64,000 nucleotides of DNA, taken from positions 141,211-205,210 of the forward strand of contig NZ_SNUG01000002.1 in NCBI RefSeq assembly GCF_012027325.1. Reading direction: 5' to 3'. The notes under the pieces are model-generated. The model saw only the letters and a program-made list of their open reading frames with translations, was not told the origin of the DNA and ran no database searches. Below are positions 49,265 through 58,158 of the stretch, piece after piece. A program made the translations under genes and the position numbers. The DNA comes from Thermococcus sp. M39. Lineage in GTDB: Archaea; Methanobacteriota_B; Thermococci; Thermococcales; Thermococcaceae. How positions within the stretch are numbered: position 1 is the stretch's first letter; each line of letters begins with the position of its first letter.

Positions 49265-50597
49265 CGGCTATGAAAATCGAATTAACATTCGTCCTTGTTG
49301 GTCCTGTAATGAGCAAAGCTTTCGCCTTTTTCAAGGCATCGTAAGCGTTGTGCAATGATAAGTATTCCTCAACGTCAATCCCCTCTTTTTTCAAAACATC
49401 GAGAGTGTAACTGTCAACTAATCCTCCAGCAGCATCTGTGGGACCGTCAGTTCCATCTGTATCCATTGCCAAAACTGCCGTCCCTCTCAATCCAGAGATT
49501 TTCCTAGTTATGCTCAAAGCAATCTCTTGATTAGGACCACCTAAACCGGCTTTTCCTAAAATCGTAACTGTCGTTTCTCCCCCAGCTATCAGAACTACGG
49601 GCTTCTCAAAGGGTCTGTTTCTATTATAAACCTCTTCTATAATTGAGCCCAAAGCTAAAGCAACATCTTTTGCTTCTCCCTCAAGTGTCGTCGTTAAGAT
49701 GTACACTTTTAGACCAAGCTTTTCCGCTTTCCTCTTTGCACTCTCACAAGCTATTGAAACACTACCGAGTATGAAGTTGTAAACATTGGGCAAATCCTCT
49801 TTGAGTGTCTCCTCAACTTCCCCTTTGAGACCTTTCTCTATGTGTCTTTTTACGCTCTCTGGAACCTTATCCCATATCCCATAGACTTTCAAAATTCTAT
49901 AAGCATCTTCAAAAGTCGTTGGGTCTTTAACCGTTGGTCCAGACGCTATTGCTTCTAAAGGATCTCCGACAACATCTGAGAGAATCAAGCTTATCAGCGT
50001 TCCTTTCACAAGTTTAGCCAATTTTCCACCCTTGACCTTTGAAATGTGCTTTCTTACGGTATTAATTTCATAAATTTTTGCACCACTCCTCAGCAAGAGT
50101 TCATTTGTCTTTATTTTATCTTCTAACCTTATTCCATCTTCTGGCAAGCAGAATAAGGCTGAACCGCCACCAGAGATGAGAACCAGAAGAATATCATCTT
50201 TGCCAACCTTTTTAACAAGTTCAACACCAGCCAAAGCACCTTTCATTGAGTTTTCATCTGGTATTGGATGTCCAGCTTCAATGACCTTTATTTTTTTCAA
50301 TGGAAGTGCATAGCTATACTTTGTAACAGCAACTCCTTCCTCAAGTTTATCTCTGAGAATTTCTTCAACAGCTTTGGCCATCGAACAAGCAGCTTTTCCA
50401 AAAGCCAAAACGTAGATTTTGCCTTTAATTGGGAACTCTTTTCCATTAACAATTATCTTCTCATCTTCCGTTTTCAAAGCTCTTTTAACTGCCTCATAGG
50501 GGTCTGAACTTTTTATCGCTTCTTCCATCAGAGTTAGAGCTATTTCTCTAGCCGTAACGTCACCATAACTTAGAAGTTCGTCTTTGTTAATATTCAT
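49248..50597 (-). CDS. Glycerate 2-kinase (MOFRL family)
   Basis: Phosphorylates glycerate to 2-phosphoglycerate, feeding the archaeal glycolytic trunk. The 449-residue length and motifs fit MOFRL kinases: AFGKAACSMA, LLVLISGGGSALFCLP (about 128-143), NTVRKHISKVKGGKLA, LSDVVGDPLEAIASGPT and VLAMDTDGTDGPTDAAGG. GGTGGTGGCTT precedes ATG 50597. The GntP permease gene lies 48 bases upstream on the same strand, suggesting uptake and phosphorylation of glycerate as one pathway. Confidence 0.93.
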   Translation of the reverse strand: MNINKDELLSYGDVTAREIALTLMEEAIKSSDPYEAVKRALKTEDEKIIVNGKEFPIKGKIYVLAFGKAACSMAKAVEEILRDKLEEGVAVTKYSYALPLKKIKVIEAGHPIPDENSMKGALAGVELVKKVGKDDILLVLISGGGSALFCLPEDGIRLEDKIKTNELLLRSGAKIYEINTVRKHISKVKGGKLAKLVKGTLISLILSDVVGDPLEAIASGPTVKDPTTFEDAYRILKVYGIWDKVPESVKRHIEKGLKGEVEETLKEDLPNVYNFILGSVSIACESAKRKAEKLGLKVYILTTTLEGEAKDVALALGSIIEEVYNRNRPFEKPVVLIAGGETTVTILGKAGLGGPNQEIALSITRKISGLRGTAVLAMDTDGTDGPTDAAGGLVDSYTLDVLKKEGIDVEEYLSLHNAYDALKKAKALLITGPTRTNVNSIFIAVIGVE

Positions 50598-50645
50598 AAG
50601 CCACCACCAAGTAAAATTTGGAAAAAGAAGTAAAAAGCTTTGGGC

Positions 50646-51995
50646 TCAAAGCAAAATTGCACCCATTATCAGGATTACTATCGCTGCTACAATACCCTCA
50701 ACGAATGTTGCCACGGTCTGAAGTCTATATCCTTGTGTAACATCCATGTTTGAGAACTGTGTAACTACCCAGAAATAGCTGTCGTTTGCGTGGCTTACAA
50801 CCATTGAACCTGCACCGATGGCAAGAACCGTTAATGCCCTTCCATATGGGGAAGCAAGACCAAGTGAAGGCAACAGTGGTGCTAAAAGAGCTGAAGTTGT
50901 TATTATTGCCACTGTTGAGGAACCTTGAGCAGTCTTTAAAAGTGCTGCTATTATGAAAGGTAGAAGCAAGCCAAGATGATATGATGAGAGTGTTGTTCCT
51001 ATGTAATCTCCGATTCCAGTTTGTCTGAGAACGTATCCAAATGATCCTCCAGCACCAGTTATCAAGATTATAACGGCTGCATTTTTTAATCCTTCTGCAA
51101 CCCAGCCAGTTGGTCCATATACATGCTCATCAAGCTTATCAACGAGCTTAAATGACAACAGAACTCCCAAGAGAAGGGCGGTTATTGGATGTCCGATGAA
51201 GTCGAAGAATTCTTTTGCCATACCAGTGCCAAAGGGGTGAGATGGGAAGTCTGCTATTGATTTTAGAACTATTAGAATTATTGGAACTACCAGAGGGGCA
51301 AAAGCCCATTTTGCTGGTGGGAGCTTTCCGTATTTCTTAATTAAATCCTCGTATGATTCCTCTATATCTGGTTCGATATCTATCTTGCTGCCAACTTTAA
51401 GGCCATAGTACAAACCAGCTAAAGCGGCGGGAATTGATGCAATAAGTCCAAGCAGGATAACCAGCCCAAGGTCTGCATTTAAATTAGCGGCGGCAGCAAT
51501 TGGCCCAGGAGTTGGTGGAACAAGAGTATGTGTAGCGTACAATCCGGTACTTAATGCCACAGCTGTAACTGCTAATGATATTCCAGCTCTCCTAGATAAC
51601 GCTTTGTTCAATGGGGAAAGAATTACAAATCCAGAGTCACAGAAAACTGGAATTGAAACTATGTATCCTATGATACTCATTGCGTGAGGAACTCTGTGTT
51701 TTCCAACGACTTTTAGAACAGCTTCTGCCATAGATATTGCTCCTCCAGATTTCTCTAAAACATAACCAATTATGGTACCTGCAGCAATCACTATTCCAAT
51801 GGACTTTAAAGTTCCACCAAAGCCAGCCGCAATTGCATCCACTGTTTTTGCAAGTCCAAGGCCTGAGAATATTCCTACAAAGTACGCTGCTGCTAGCAAA
51901 ACTAAAAATGCATGCACTCTGTACTTTCCTGTAAATAATATAATTAACACTACCGCTATTGCCAACAACAATAACAAAATAGAGCCAGGAACCAT
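50646..51995 (-). CDS. GntP-family sugar acid permease
   Basis: A 449-residue proton symporter of the gluconate permease family with about 12-14 helices. Family segments: GFGGTLKSIGIVIAAGTIIG, IPVFCDSGFVIL at about 117-128, HTLVPPTPGPIAAA near 155-168 and AQGSSTVAIITTSALLAPL near 359. Substrate is probably glycerate, given the kinase downstream. GGAGGGGAACTCA precedes ATG 51995. Family certain, substrate inferred. Confidence 0.92.
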   Translation of the reverse strand: MVPGSILLLLLAIAVVLIILFTGKYRVHAFLVLLAAAYFVGIFSGLGLAKTVDAIAAGFGGTLKSIGIVIAAGTIIGYVLEKSGGAISMAEAVLKVVGKHRVPHAMSIIGYIVSIPVFCDSGFVILSPLNKALSRRAGISLAVTAVALSTGLYATHTLVPPTPGPIAAAANLNADLGLVILLGLIASIPAALAGLYYGLKVGSKIDIEPDIEESYEDLIKKYGKLPPAKWAFAPLVVPIILIVLKSIADFPSHPFGTGMAKEFFDFIGHPITALLLGVLLSFKLVDKLDEHVYGPTGWVAEGLKNAAVIILITGAGGSFGYVLRQTGIGDYIGTTLSSYHLGLLLPFIIAALLKTAQGSSTVAIITTSALLAPLLPSLGLASPYGRALTVLAIGAGSMVVSHANDSYFWVVTQFSNMDVTQGYRLQTVATFVEGIVAAIVILIMGAILL

Positions 51996-52288
51996 TGAGT
52001 TCCCCTCCTGCCCATAGAGGGCGTCTATCTATATGCACAATATCATATATAACAGTTACGATTAGGAGAGAATTATTAATATGTTCATAACAAAATGTCA
52101 CATTATAGCGTAAATAACCCAACATATGCATACAGGAATATAACACAAATTTTGAAAGATTTTAAACAATAATACATAAAGTTATACCAAATATTTCATA
52201 ATATTTGTAAAATTTATCGGCCCAATATTAGCCCAAACGAAATAACTGATTTAGACAAAATCTAGGAAAAGATAAATAACAAGAATCC
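51996..52288. other. Intergenic region upstream of GntP
   Basis: A+T-rich, with several TATA-like stretches (for example the ATATCATATATAAC run at about 52041-52054 read on the minus strand as a TATA box). No gene seen. Confidence 0.4.
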
Positions 52289-52957
52289 TCAATCCAGCAT
52301 TCCCAAAATCTTGTCAACCTCGTTTGCTATCTCAACGTCAAACAAGTATATCGTTGGTAAAAGCCACCAGAGGCGGTAGTTGTGTATTTTATTCTCCTCC
52401 CCGTAATATTGGAATACAAACCTACCAAAGCCTGTCAAATCTCTGTGGATGTCTCTAACTTCTCTGAGAACTCTTCTAACTTTTGGCGGATATTCTTCAT
52501 GAGGTATTGGAATGCTTTTTGTAAACACATTATCCTTGTAAAAATCTGTAGTTAATCCTACGCTGTTGACATACTTCAAAAGCTGCTTAAACTTCTTTGC
52601 TTCCCAGAAGCGCTTAAGGATCAGCCTTGGGTCTTCCTTTGCCAGAGGAAATGTCTGCTCGTCCTCTTCGAGCCAGAAAACGAGATAAGGCTGCCCTTTC
52701 TCAATGATAATCTTAGCTAAAAGTCTTGCATTTGAAGGAATCTCCTGTTGTGTTTCTGTGATGTGATACTCCTTTCCTTTCACGGTGTATGTTTCTCCTT
52801 CCTCCCTTTCTCCTGCCCCTGAAACGAAGTAAGCCCTCTCACCTTCTATTGTTCCTAAATGCAAATCATAACCCCATGCTTTTAAATCTTTGAACTTAAA
52901 TCTCCTTTCTGCTGGCACTACTCCAGAGTTCTCAACTATATAGTACCCCTCAAGCAT
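52289..52957 (-). CDS. Conserved hypothetical protein
   Basis: A 222-residue soluble protein: N-terminal beta-rich part (GYYIVENSGVVPAERRFKF, GTIEGERAYFVSGAGERE) and a helical C-terminal part (VRRVLREVRDIHRDLTGFG, LWWLLPTIYLFDVEIANEV). No motif points to an enzyme class. Ribosome binding site is weak. It is downstream of the DUF371 gene and the sRNA on the same strand. Confidence 0.62.
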   Translation of the reverse strand: MLEGYYIVENSGVVPAERRFKFKDLKAWGYDLHLGTIEGERAYFVSGAGEREEGETYTVKGKEYHITETQQEIPSNARLLAKIIIEKGQPYLVFWLEEDEQTFPLAKEDPRLILKRFWEAKKFKQLLKYVNSVGLTTDFYKDNVFTKSIPIPHEEYPPKVRRVLREVRDIHRDLTGFGRFVFQYYGEENKIHNYRLWWLLPTIYLFDVEIANEVDKILGMLD

Positions 52958-53006
52958 TTTTCTTCACCAAAAGTTAATAAAAACTAAGGGATATTTAAAT
53001 CTTTGG

Positions 53007-53059
53007 TCAGCACTTAAAATCCTCATCATCTTTTCATCAGCGCTGCGCGGGGTCATCAT
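53007..53059 (-). ncRNA. C/D box guide sRNA overlapping the 3' end of the DUF371 gene
   Basis: On the minus strand the order is C ATGATGA (53059-53053), 12-nt spacer, D' CTGA (53040-53037), seven bases, C' ATGATGA (53029-53023), 12-nt spacer, D CTGA (53010-53007). All four boxes match consensus exactly. The first spacer CCCCGCGCAGCG is inside the last codons of the DUF371 gene, whose TGA stop is part of D'. The second spacer GGATTTTAAGTG is complementary to CACUUAAAAUCC, which resembles the anticodon loop of tRNA-Leu(UAA); the D+5 rule then selects U34. Probably processed from, or transcribed within, the DUF371 transcript. Confidence 0.85.
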
Positions 53060-53471
53060 CTATGATTAGCTCAATGATGGCTTTTTGATTTGGATTTTTT
53101 AATTTTTCAATTATTCTTCTATCAATATCTTTAGCCGCTTTGTTTGCCTTAATTGCAAGGGTTCGTCCATCAACATAGGTGCTTTTTCGTATGACCATTG
53201 AAACATCGTTTTCAAAAGTTAAACACTCATCTCCAGAGGCTATGATTTCATCAACAAGATCATCAACAACAATCCTAATTCTGATCTTTTTCCCGGATTT
53301 AAGGGCTTTTTTAAACTCATCGCTTAAATCTCTGAGGGCCTTATCAGCCTTAATGCAGATTATGCAGTCTCCTTTGGGAGTCAAAAAGTCTTCCCTTGTA
53401 ATCTCCAGAGTTGATTTGTGAGTCGCTTTAACGTTTTTGTGTCCATAGCAGTGGATTGTTTCCTTCAGCAT
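53037..53471 (-). CDS. DUF371 family protein
   Basis: A 144-residue archaeal protein of unknown function (DUF371). Signatures: IHCYGHKNVKATHKSTLEITRE, DFLTPKGDCIICIKADKA and SMVIRKSTYVDGRTLAIKANKAA. The last codons (IIDDDPAQR) also encode the C box, first guide and D' box of the sRNA above. GAAGGAAACA context before ATG 53471 is poor in ribosome binding sequence. Single-copy in many archaea by memory. Confidence 0.85.
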   Translation of the reverse strand: MLKETIHCYGHKNVKATHKSTLEITREDFLTPKGDCIICIKADKALRDLSDEFKKALKSGKKIRIRIVVDDLVDEIIASGDECLTFENDVSMVIRKSTYVDGRTLAIKANKAAKDIDRRIIEKLKNPNQKAIIELIIDDDPAQR

Positions 53472-53566
53472 GGTTTAAACTCTAGCTGGAGATTTATAAA
53501 CATAGCACCCCCCAGAGAGCAAGATATTAAAGGGAGTAGCAATCTATATGATAGTGGGATGATACT

Positions 53567-53791
53567 ATGCGAAGCTTCCTGACCGTAGTAATCTTCCCTC
53601 TATTTTTCGGGCTCTTCGCGATTTTAACAGTTTACGCCCTTGTACGCTACGGAATCCTTGCTGCTGTCTTTGCAATAGGGGGATTTGGTGTGTTGCCGTT
53701 TCTCGTGAGAGGAGCTAAGGGAGCTATAAGAAAGAGACGCAAGAATGAGTTTGAAGCTGAGGCCGAGAAGTACGGCATTAAAGTTTATTAA
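53567..53791 (+). CDS. Small membrane protein, unknown
   Basis: A 74-residue protein with two hydrophobic helices (VVIFPLFFGLFAILTVYALV, ILAAVFAIGGFGVLPFLV) and a basic tail (GAIRKRRKNEFEAEAEKYG). GTGGGATGATACT lies upstream of ATG 53567. It precedes S17e on the same strand by 87 bases, with its own TATA box. Function unknown. Confidence 0.66.
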   Translation: MRSFLTVVIFPLFFGLFAILTVYALVRYGILAAVFAIGGFGVLPFLVRGAKGAIRKRRKNEFEAEAEKYGIKVY

Positions 53792-53878
53792 GCCAGAAGT
53801 GAATTCCACGAAAAGTTTAAAACGGATTTATTTGATTGAGCTATTGGACATAATGTCAAGATTATCGGAGGGATGAAA

Positions 53879-54082
53879 ATGGGGAACATAAGGCAAGGTT
53901 TCATTAAGAGGGTCGCGAGAGAGCTTTTAGATAGGTATCCAAACGAGTTTACAACAGACTTCGAGCACAACAAGAAGAAGGTGCAAGAGCTGACAAATGT
54001 CACAAGCAAAACAATTAGAAACAGAATTGCTGGTTATTTAACAAAATTAGTTAGGATGAAGCAAGAAGGGAAGATACTTTAA
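53879..54082 (+). CDS. rps17e: Ribosomal protein S17e
   Basis: Small-subunit ribosomal protein of 67 residues, the normal archaeal length. [20 protein letters not shown] and [24 protein letters not shown] are characteristic. ATG 53879 is preceded by GGAGGGATGAAA; the ATG six bases earlier lies within that site. Its stop overlaps the convergent Phr gene by four bases. Confidence 0.96.
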   Translation: MGNIRQGFIKRVARELLDRYPNEFTTDFEHNKKKVQELTNVTSKTIRNRIAGYLTKLVRMKQEGKIL

Positions 54083-54696
54083 ACGCTGTACAGTTCTTTC
54101 TTTATTCTTTTCAGTTCATTTATGAATTCTTTTGGCAAGAATGGTTCAATTTCTTTTAACAGCTCGTCAAACTCTTTCTCGCTTTCTTGAGCAATTCTAC
54201 GCATTAAGTTCTCTATGTAGGCCTCTGCAAGTAATCTTACCTCCTCTAGCTCTTGCTTAGCCCTCATGTGTTCGCTGATTTTTTCCTCAATTTCTCTCAG
54301 AAATTCTGCAAGTTCTCTGATCTTTGTCTCTACTGGTTCCTGAGACTTAATGAGTTCCTTTGCCTGCTCATACTCCGCTGTCTTTCTTGGAGCCTTTGGT
54401 TCGTACATCTCTGTTCCAAATAGGTAAGGCGTCAACAGAACTTCAAGTCTAAAGCCCCTCTTGATTGTGTAATACTTCCTTGGTCTGCCACGTGGTATCT
54501 TCTCAACTCTCCCTTCAATCAGTCCAGCTCTCTCTAAAATCCTCAAATGCTCTAGAACTGCTTTTTGTCCCACACCAAGCTCTTGAGAAAGCTCGCTAAC
54601 AAAATAGGGTCTCTTGGTGAGAAGTAAGAGTATCCTACGCCTAGTTTCATTTCCCAACACATCCAACAACTTTCCCATCTCATTATTTAACACCAT
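54079..54696 (-). CDS. phr: Heat-shock transcriptional repressor Phr
   Basis: A 205-residue ArsR-type winged-helix protein that matches the P. furiosus heat-shock regulator Phr closely in the DNA-binding half: [48 protein letters not shown] and [14 protein letters not shown]. The C-terminal half is a long coiled coil ([19 protein letters not shown]) for dimerisation. Phr represses hsp20, an AAA ATPase gene and itself, and is released on heating. A site matching its published consensus lies just upstream (54712-54733). GGGGGTGAGAGT precedes ATG 54696. Confidence 0.92.
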   Translation of the reverse strand: MVLNNEMGKLLDVLGNETRRRILLLLTKRPYFVSELSQELGVGQKAVLEHLRILERAGLIEGRVEKIPRGRPRKYYTIKRGFRLEVLLTPYLFGTEMYEPKAPRKTAEYEQAKELIKSQEPVETKIRELAEFLREIEEKISEHMRAKQELEEVRLLAEAYIENLMRRIAQESEKEFDELLKEIEPFLPKEFINELKRIKKELYSV

Positions 54697-54711
54697 ACTC
54701 TCACCCCCACT

Positions 54712-54733
54712 TATCTAACTTAATGTTAGAAAA
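54712..54733 (-). promoter_or_regulatory. Phr-type operator in the phr promoter
   Basis: TATCTAAC, five bases, GTTAGAAAA. The consensus I recall for Phr is TTTnTnACnnnnnGTnAnnAAA; only one position differs. TCTAAC/GTTAGA form an exact inverted repeat. On the minus strand it follows a BRE/TATA (CCGAAAAGCTTAAGTTTAAA, about 54736-54755), so the site covers the transcription start, as expected for autoregulation. Confidence 0.75.
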
Positions 54734-54869
54734 GTTTAAACTTAAGCTTTTCGGTTAAAGAAGCAAAAGCAAACTTTAATGCCAAGTATAATTTTGGAGA
54801 AGCAAAATTGAAAAACTAGTATTCCCGGAGCAATCATCAAGAATAAAGAGGACTATGAAAATTAAAGTG

Positions 54870-55448
54870 CTAAGGGACTACATGATGCCTCCTACATCTT
54901 GCTTCATAACTTTCAAGTCCACCAACTAAAATAACTGGGGAATCTCTTGGCGCTGGCTTTCCATCAATCAAGCGCTGACTCCTCGTTGCTGGTGCTCCAC
55001 AGACGGTGCAGATTGCCGTTAAGTAAACTATGTTGTCAGCTCTAACTAAAAGTTCCTTGGTAACTGGAAAAGGATCGCCTTTAAAATCAAGATTAAGCCC
55101 GGCGGCAATTACATAAACCCCCTCATCTGCTAATTTATTTAGGGTTTCAACAATTGGGAGAGGGAAAAATTGAACTTCATCAACACCTATAACTTCAAGT
55201 TCTTCTCTTTTTGTTATGTCATAGATCATCTTAACTCCTTCTTCTGTGGTTGGAATGACATACGCCTCATATCTCAAACCGTTATGAGCTACTACTTCAC
55301 TTTCGCTGTATCTGTTGTCTATTGACGGTTTAAAGAGTGCAGCTTTCCTTTTTGCAAACATCTGCCTCTCAATTCTCTTTATAAGCTCTGTAGTCTTGCC
55401 AGCAAACATTGGACCAGTTATGACTTCTAAAAATCCCTCTGGATGCAT
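54870..55448 (-). CDS. tdk: Thymidine kinase
   Basis: Phosphorylates thymidine for salvage. A 192-residue type II TK: Walker A GPMFAGKTTELIKR at about 11-24, GVDEVQFF (Walker B-like, about 87-94), and a zinc site of cysteines CTVCGAPATRSQR and CRRHH near the end. ATG 55448 follows GGTGAGCCAA; the frame stays open about 50 codons further upstream but overlaps nothing meaningful. Probably transcribed separately from the RuBisCO gene, which ends 125 bases upstream. Confidence 0.93.
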   Translation of the reverse strand: MHPEGFLEVITGPMFAGKTTELIKRIERQMFAKRKAALFKPSIDNRYSESEVVAHNGLRYEAYVIPTTEEGVKMIYDITKREELEVIGVDEVQFFPLPIVETLNKLADEGVYVIAAGLNLDFKGDPFPVTKELLVRADNIVYLTAICTVCGAPATRSQRLIDGKPAPRDSPVILVGGLESYEARCRRHHVVP

Positions 55449-55573
55449 TTGGCTCACCAAGCTAGATGAGATGCAAGGAGTTAAAACATCTTTTCCCTCA
55501 AATTTTGACAGAAAGGCAACTTGGAACGAAAAATATTGAAGGTTGTATAAACATTTAGAAAAGAGAAGAAAAG

Positions 55574-56905
55574 TCAAACCGGAGTCACATGACCCCACTT
55601 CTCCAAAGCCCTTGCAAGCTCCTTGTGGGTCTTTGCGTATTCGTCAAGAGGTATTCCCTGCATTATAGCATCTAAAGCCTGCCTTACAGCCATTGCTCCA
55701 GCCTTCGGCCCATCTGGGTGTCCAAGGGTTCCACCACCGATCTGGAGGACAAGCTCAGTGCCAAGAGCATCTATGACTGGCTCGAGGTTACCTGGGTGAA
55801 GTCCACCAGAGCTGACGGGCATTGCTGGCTTTATGTGATAGAACTTCTGCTCGAGATGGAAGACATCATTTTCATCTGGGACGTAGTGTTTCTCTCTAAA
55901 GACTCTCGCAAACTGTATAACTTCCCATTTTCCACCTTCAAGCTTTCCTGCTCCAGCTGTTCCAACATGGAGCTGGTCGAGGCCTATAACTCTGTAGAGC
56001 TTGGCTAAGACAAACATTGAAATGCCGTGGTATTTGTTTCTAGTAAATGCAGCGTGCATTGCTCTGTGAGCATGTAAAGCGATGCCATAATCTTCAGCCA
56101 AATCCCTAATGTACTCCAGAGCTCCCCAGCCTGTAACAACCACATCAACCATTGCATGTGGATTGCCGTAGTCTGCAAGGATTTCCAATCTGCGCTCCAT
56201 CTCCCTTATGTCAGCTGTTATGTTGGCAAACCAGCTCTTCTTTTCTCCAGTCTCGTTTTCGACCTTTTCAATAACCTTCATGATGACCTCTGCTCTGTCC
56301 TCGAAGCGGTTGTACCATGGACTGGTTAGGTTTTCATCGTCCTTGATGTAGTCCATTCCTCCGCTGAGCAACTCATAAGCGAGCTTTTCAAGTTCTTCTG
56401 GAGAATAGCCGACTTTTGGCTTGGGCACAGTTCCCACAATTGGTCTATCTTTGATGCCAAATATCTTTCTAACTCCTTCAACACCGTGAGCTGGACCGCT
56501 GAACTCTCTTAAAAATCTCTCTGGGAGGTAAATATCCTCAAGCCTCAATCCCTTAACACGCTTCATTCCAAAGACGTTTCCAGCAACTGAAGCCAGCATT
56601 CCAGGCATGTTGCCCTCTTCAAAGAGGTGAACGGGATATGCTATCCTAACAATCCAGCTCCCATCACCCATGTCATGGAAGTAATATGCTTTGGCTGACA
56701 TATCCTCCCATCTCTCCTGCTCATACCATGGATACAAGCTGGTCCATGTTCCTGTAGAACTCTCAGCGGCAACAGCTCCGGCAGCGTCTTCAATGGTGAA
56801 GCCTTCTGCAGGGGTTATTCTAAAAACTGCTATCAAGTCTCTCTTTGGATTTGGCTCATATTCCTTATCTACATATTTGTCATATATCTCAAATTTCTCA
56901 GGCAT
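55574..56905 (-). CDS. rbcL: Type III ribulose-bisphosphate carboxylase
   Basis: A 443-residue archaeal form III RuBisCO. It works in the AMP/nucleoside degradation pathway, carboxylating ribulose 1,5-bisphosphate to two 3-phosphoglycerates. The carbamylated lysine is K188 in GGMDYIKDDEN, with metal ligands D190 and E191. GTVPKPKVG (about 158-166), HAHRAMHAAFTR, SSGGLHPGN and GGGTLGHPDGPKAG are all present. AGGAGGGAGCAAAA precedes ATG 56905. Companion pathway genes (AMP phosphorylase, R15P isomerase) are not in the window. Confidence 0.97.
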   Translation of the reverse strand: MPEKFEIYDKYVDKEYEPNPKRDLIAVFRITPAEGFTIEDAAGAVAAESSTGTWTSLYPWYEQERWEDMSAKAYYFHDMGDGSWIVRIAYPVHLFEEGNMPGMLASVAGNVFGMKRVKGLRLEDIYLPERFLREFSGPAHGVEGVRKIFGIKDRPIVGTVPKPKVGYSPEELEKLAYELLSGGMDYIKDDENLTSPWYNRFEDRAEVIMKVIEKVENETGEKKSWFANITADIREMERRLEILADYGNPHAMVDVVVTGWGALEYIRDLAEDYGIALHAHRAMHAAFTRNKYHGISMFVLAKLYRVIGLDQLHVGTAGAGKLEGGKWEVIQFARVFREKHYVPDENDVFHLEQKFYHIKPAMPVSSGGLHPGNLEPVIDALGTELVLQIGGGTLGHPDGPKAGAMAVRQALDAIMQGIPLDEYAKTHKELARALEKWGHVTPV

Positions 56906-57290
56906 TTTTGCTCCCTCCTATTTTCAAGTAATTATAGAATCATATTGATGCATATATAAACATTATTGGTCAAAAGTGCTGAAAATTAGAGAAAGATAGC
57001 TTTCTTGTTAAATCAAGTATTACCATTGGAACTTAAATGTGACATTGAAGTTATATAAATGGTAATATCTACAACTTTAATCACAAGATAGTTTAACTAC
57101 TTATAACATAATATTGCATAAAACACTTGCAGAAAGAGGGCTATCCACTAAAAAAGGCTACCTTGACCAATATCAATGTAGAATAACAAGCCCAGAAATT
57201 TCCAAACTTTGTGCTATCCAAATTATTTTGCCTAAACTCTCAATAAATATAAGAAAGATGAGCCGATAGTCAATGGAGAACGGTGCTTTT
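56906..57290. other. Intergenic region between rbcL and the histone gene
   Basis: About 385 bases of A+T-rich sequence. The only supported element at its left end is the rbcL promoter, read on the minus strand as AATGTTTATATATG (about 56950-56963). No frame with a ribosome binding site, RNA gene or repeat was recognised in the rest. Confidence 0.5.
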
Positions 57291-57308
57291 CCGAAAGGTT
57301 TATATAGG
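57291..57308 (+). promoter_or_regulatory. BRE/TATA promoter of the histone gene
   Basis: CCGAAAGGTTTATATAGG is a textbook Thermococcales strong promoter (BRE CCGAAAGG, TATA TTTATATA), about 60 bases before the histone start. Confidence 0.75.
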
Positions 57309-57367
57309 ACTTCTTTCAAAGAATAAAATGCAAATATTAACAAAACAACTTTAAGGAGGTAGGGGAA

Positions 57368-57571
57368 ATGGCTGAGTTACCAATTGCCCCAGTTGATAGA
57401 TTGATTAGAAAGGCCGGTGCACAAAGAGTTAGCGAAGAAGCAGCCAAGCTCTTAGCCGAGCACCTCGAGGAGAAGGCTATTGAGATTGCAAAGAAGGCTG
57501 TTGACCTCGCAAAGCACGCCGGCAGAAAGACAGTTAAGGCCGAGGACATCAAGCTCGCTATTAAGAGCTGA
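57368..57571 (+). CDS. Archaeal histone
   Basis: A 67-residue histone-fold protein that wraps DNA as dimers and longer polymers. The three helices are visible: [43 protein letters not shown] and [11 protein letters not shown], with RKTVKAEDI forming the second loop. It lacks tails. AAGGAGGTAGGGGAA precedes ATG 57368, and GC use in this gene is higher than in its surroundings, as expected for a highly expressed gene. Confidence 0.97.
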   Translation: MAELPIAPVDRLIRKAGAQRVSEEAAKLLAEHLEEKAIEIAKKAVDLAKHAGRKTVKAEDIKLAIKS

Positions 57572-57574
57572 AGT

Positions 57575-57616
57575 CATTTTTCGTTCTTTTGACTTTTTCT
57601 GTGTTTTGTGTTTTTA
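57575..57616 (+). terminator. Poly-T termination region after the histone gene
   Basis: CATTTTTCGTTCTTTTGACTTTTTC and later GTGTTTTTAAG follow the histone stop. Confidence 0.5.
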
Positions 57617-57654
57617 AGTTTATGCGTCTTATTCAATGTAGCTGTTCTTTTAAG

Positions 57655-58158
57655 TCAAATCTTCCACAAATCCACAACTTCTACTCTAAAACTGGAGTTT
57701 TTAATTTTTGCAACAACAAAAGTTGGGCTGTTCATTCTGGGCAAAGTAGGAGAACCAGGATTCAAAAGGGCTATCTTTTTTCCAATGAATTCATAAACAT
57801 CATAGAAAAATCTGTGAGTATGCCCAAAGACTAAAACATCAACATCCATATCGAGAGCTTTATATTTCAAAGTTTGAGTATCCAAAGAAAGAAACTGATG
57901 CCCATGCAGAATCCCAATTCTAATATCTCCGACCTCAATAATCTTCTCTTCAGGTAAATTTAGAGTGTCTGTGTTACCTTTTACAGCGATGACCGGGGCT
58001 ATTTCTTCCAATTTTTCGAGGACAATTTTCTCATTTATGTCTCCAGTATGGATAATAAGCTCAACATTCTCTTCGCTGAACTTTTTAAAAATTAAATCAG
58101 GAATGTAAGAGGCCTTGTAGGGATAATGAGTATCACCTAAAATACCAACGGCAACCAT
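57655..58158 (-). CDS. Metallophosphoesterase (YfcE/MJ0936-like)
   Basis: A 167-residue calcineurin-like phosphodiesterase. Metal sites: GDTHYP (8-13), HTGDIN (37-42), GNTDTLNLP (about 61-69), HGHQF (85-89) and FGHTHRFF (111-118). Family members hydrolyse phosphodiesters such as cyclic nucleotides; the cellular substrate is unknown. ATG 58158 lies next to the candidate D box of the sRNA at 58158-58207, so the mRNA leader and the sRNA would share sequence. Confidence 0.9.
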   Translation of the reverse strand: MVAVGILGDTHYPYKASYIPDLIFKKFSEENVELIIHTGDINEKIVLEKLEEIAPVIAVKGNTDTLNLPEEKIIEVGDIRIGILHGHQFLSLDTQTLKYKALDMDVDVLVFGHTHRFFYDVYEFIGKKIALLNPGSPTLPRMNSPTFVVAKIKNSSFRVEVVDLWKI

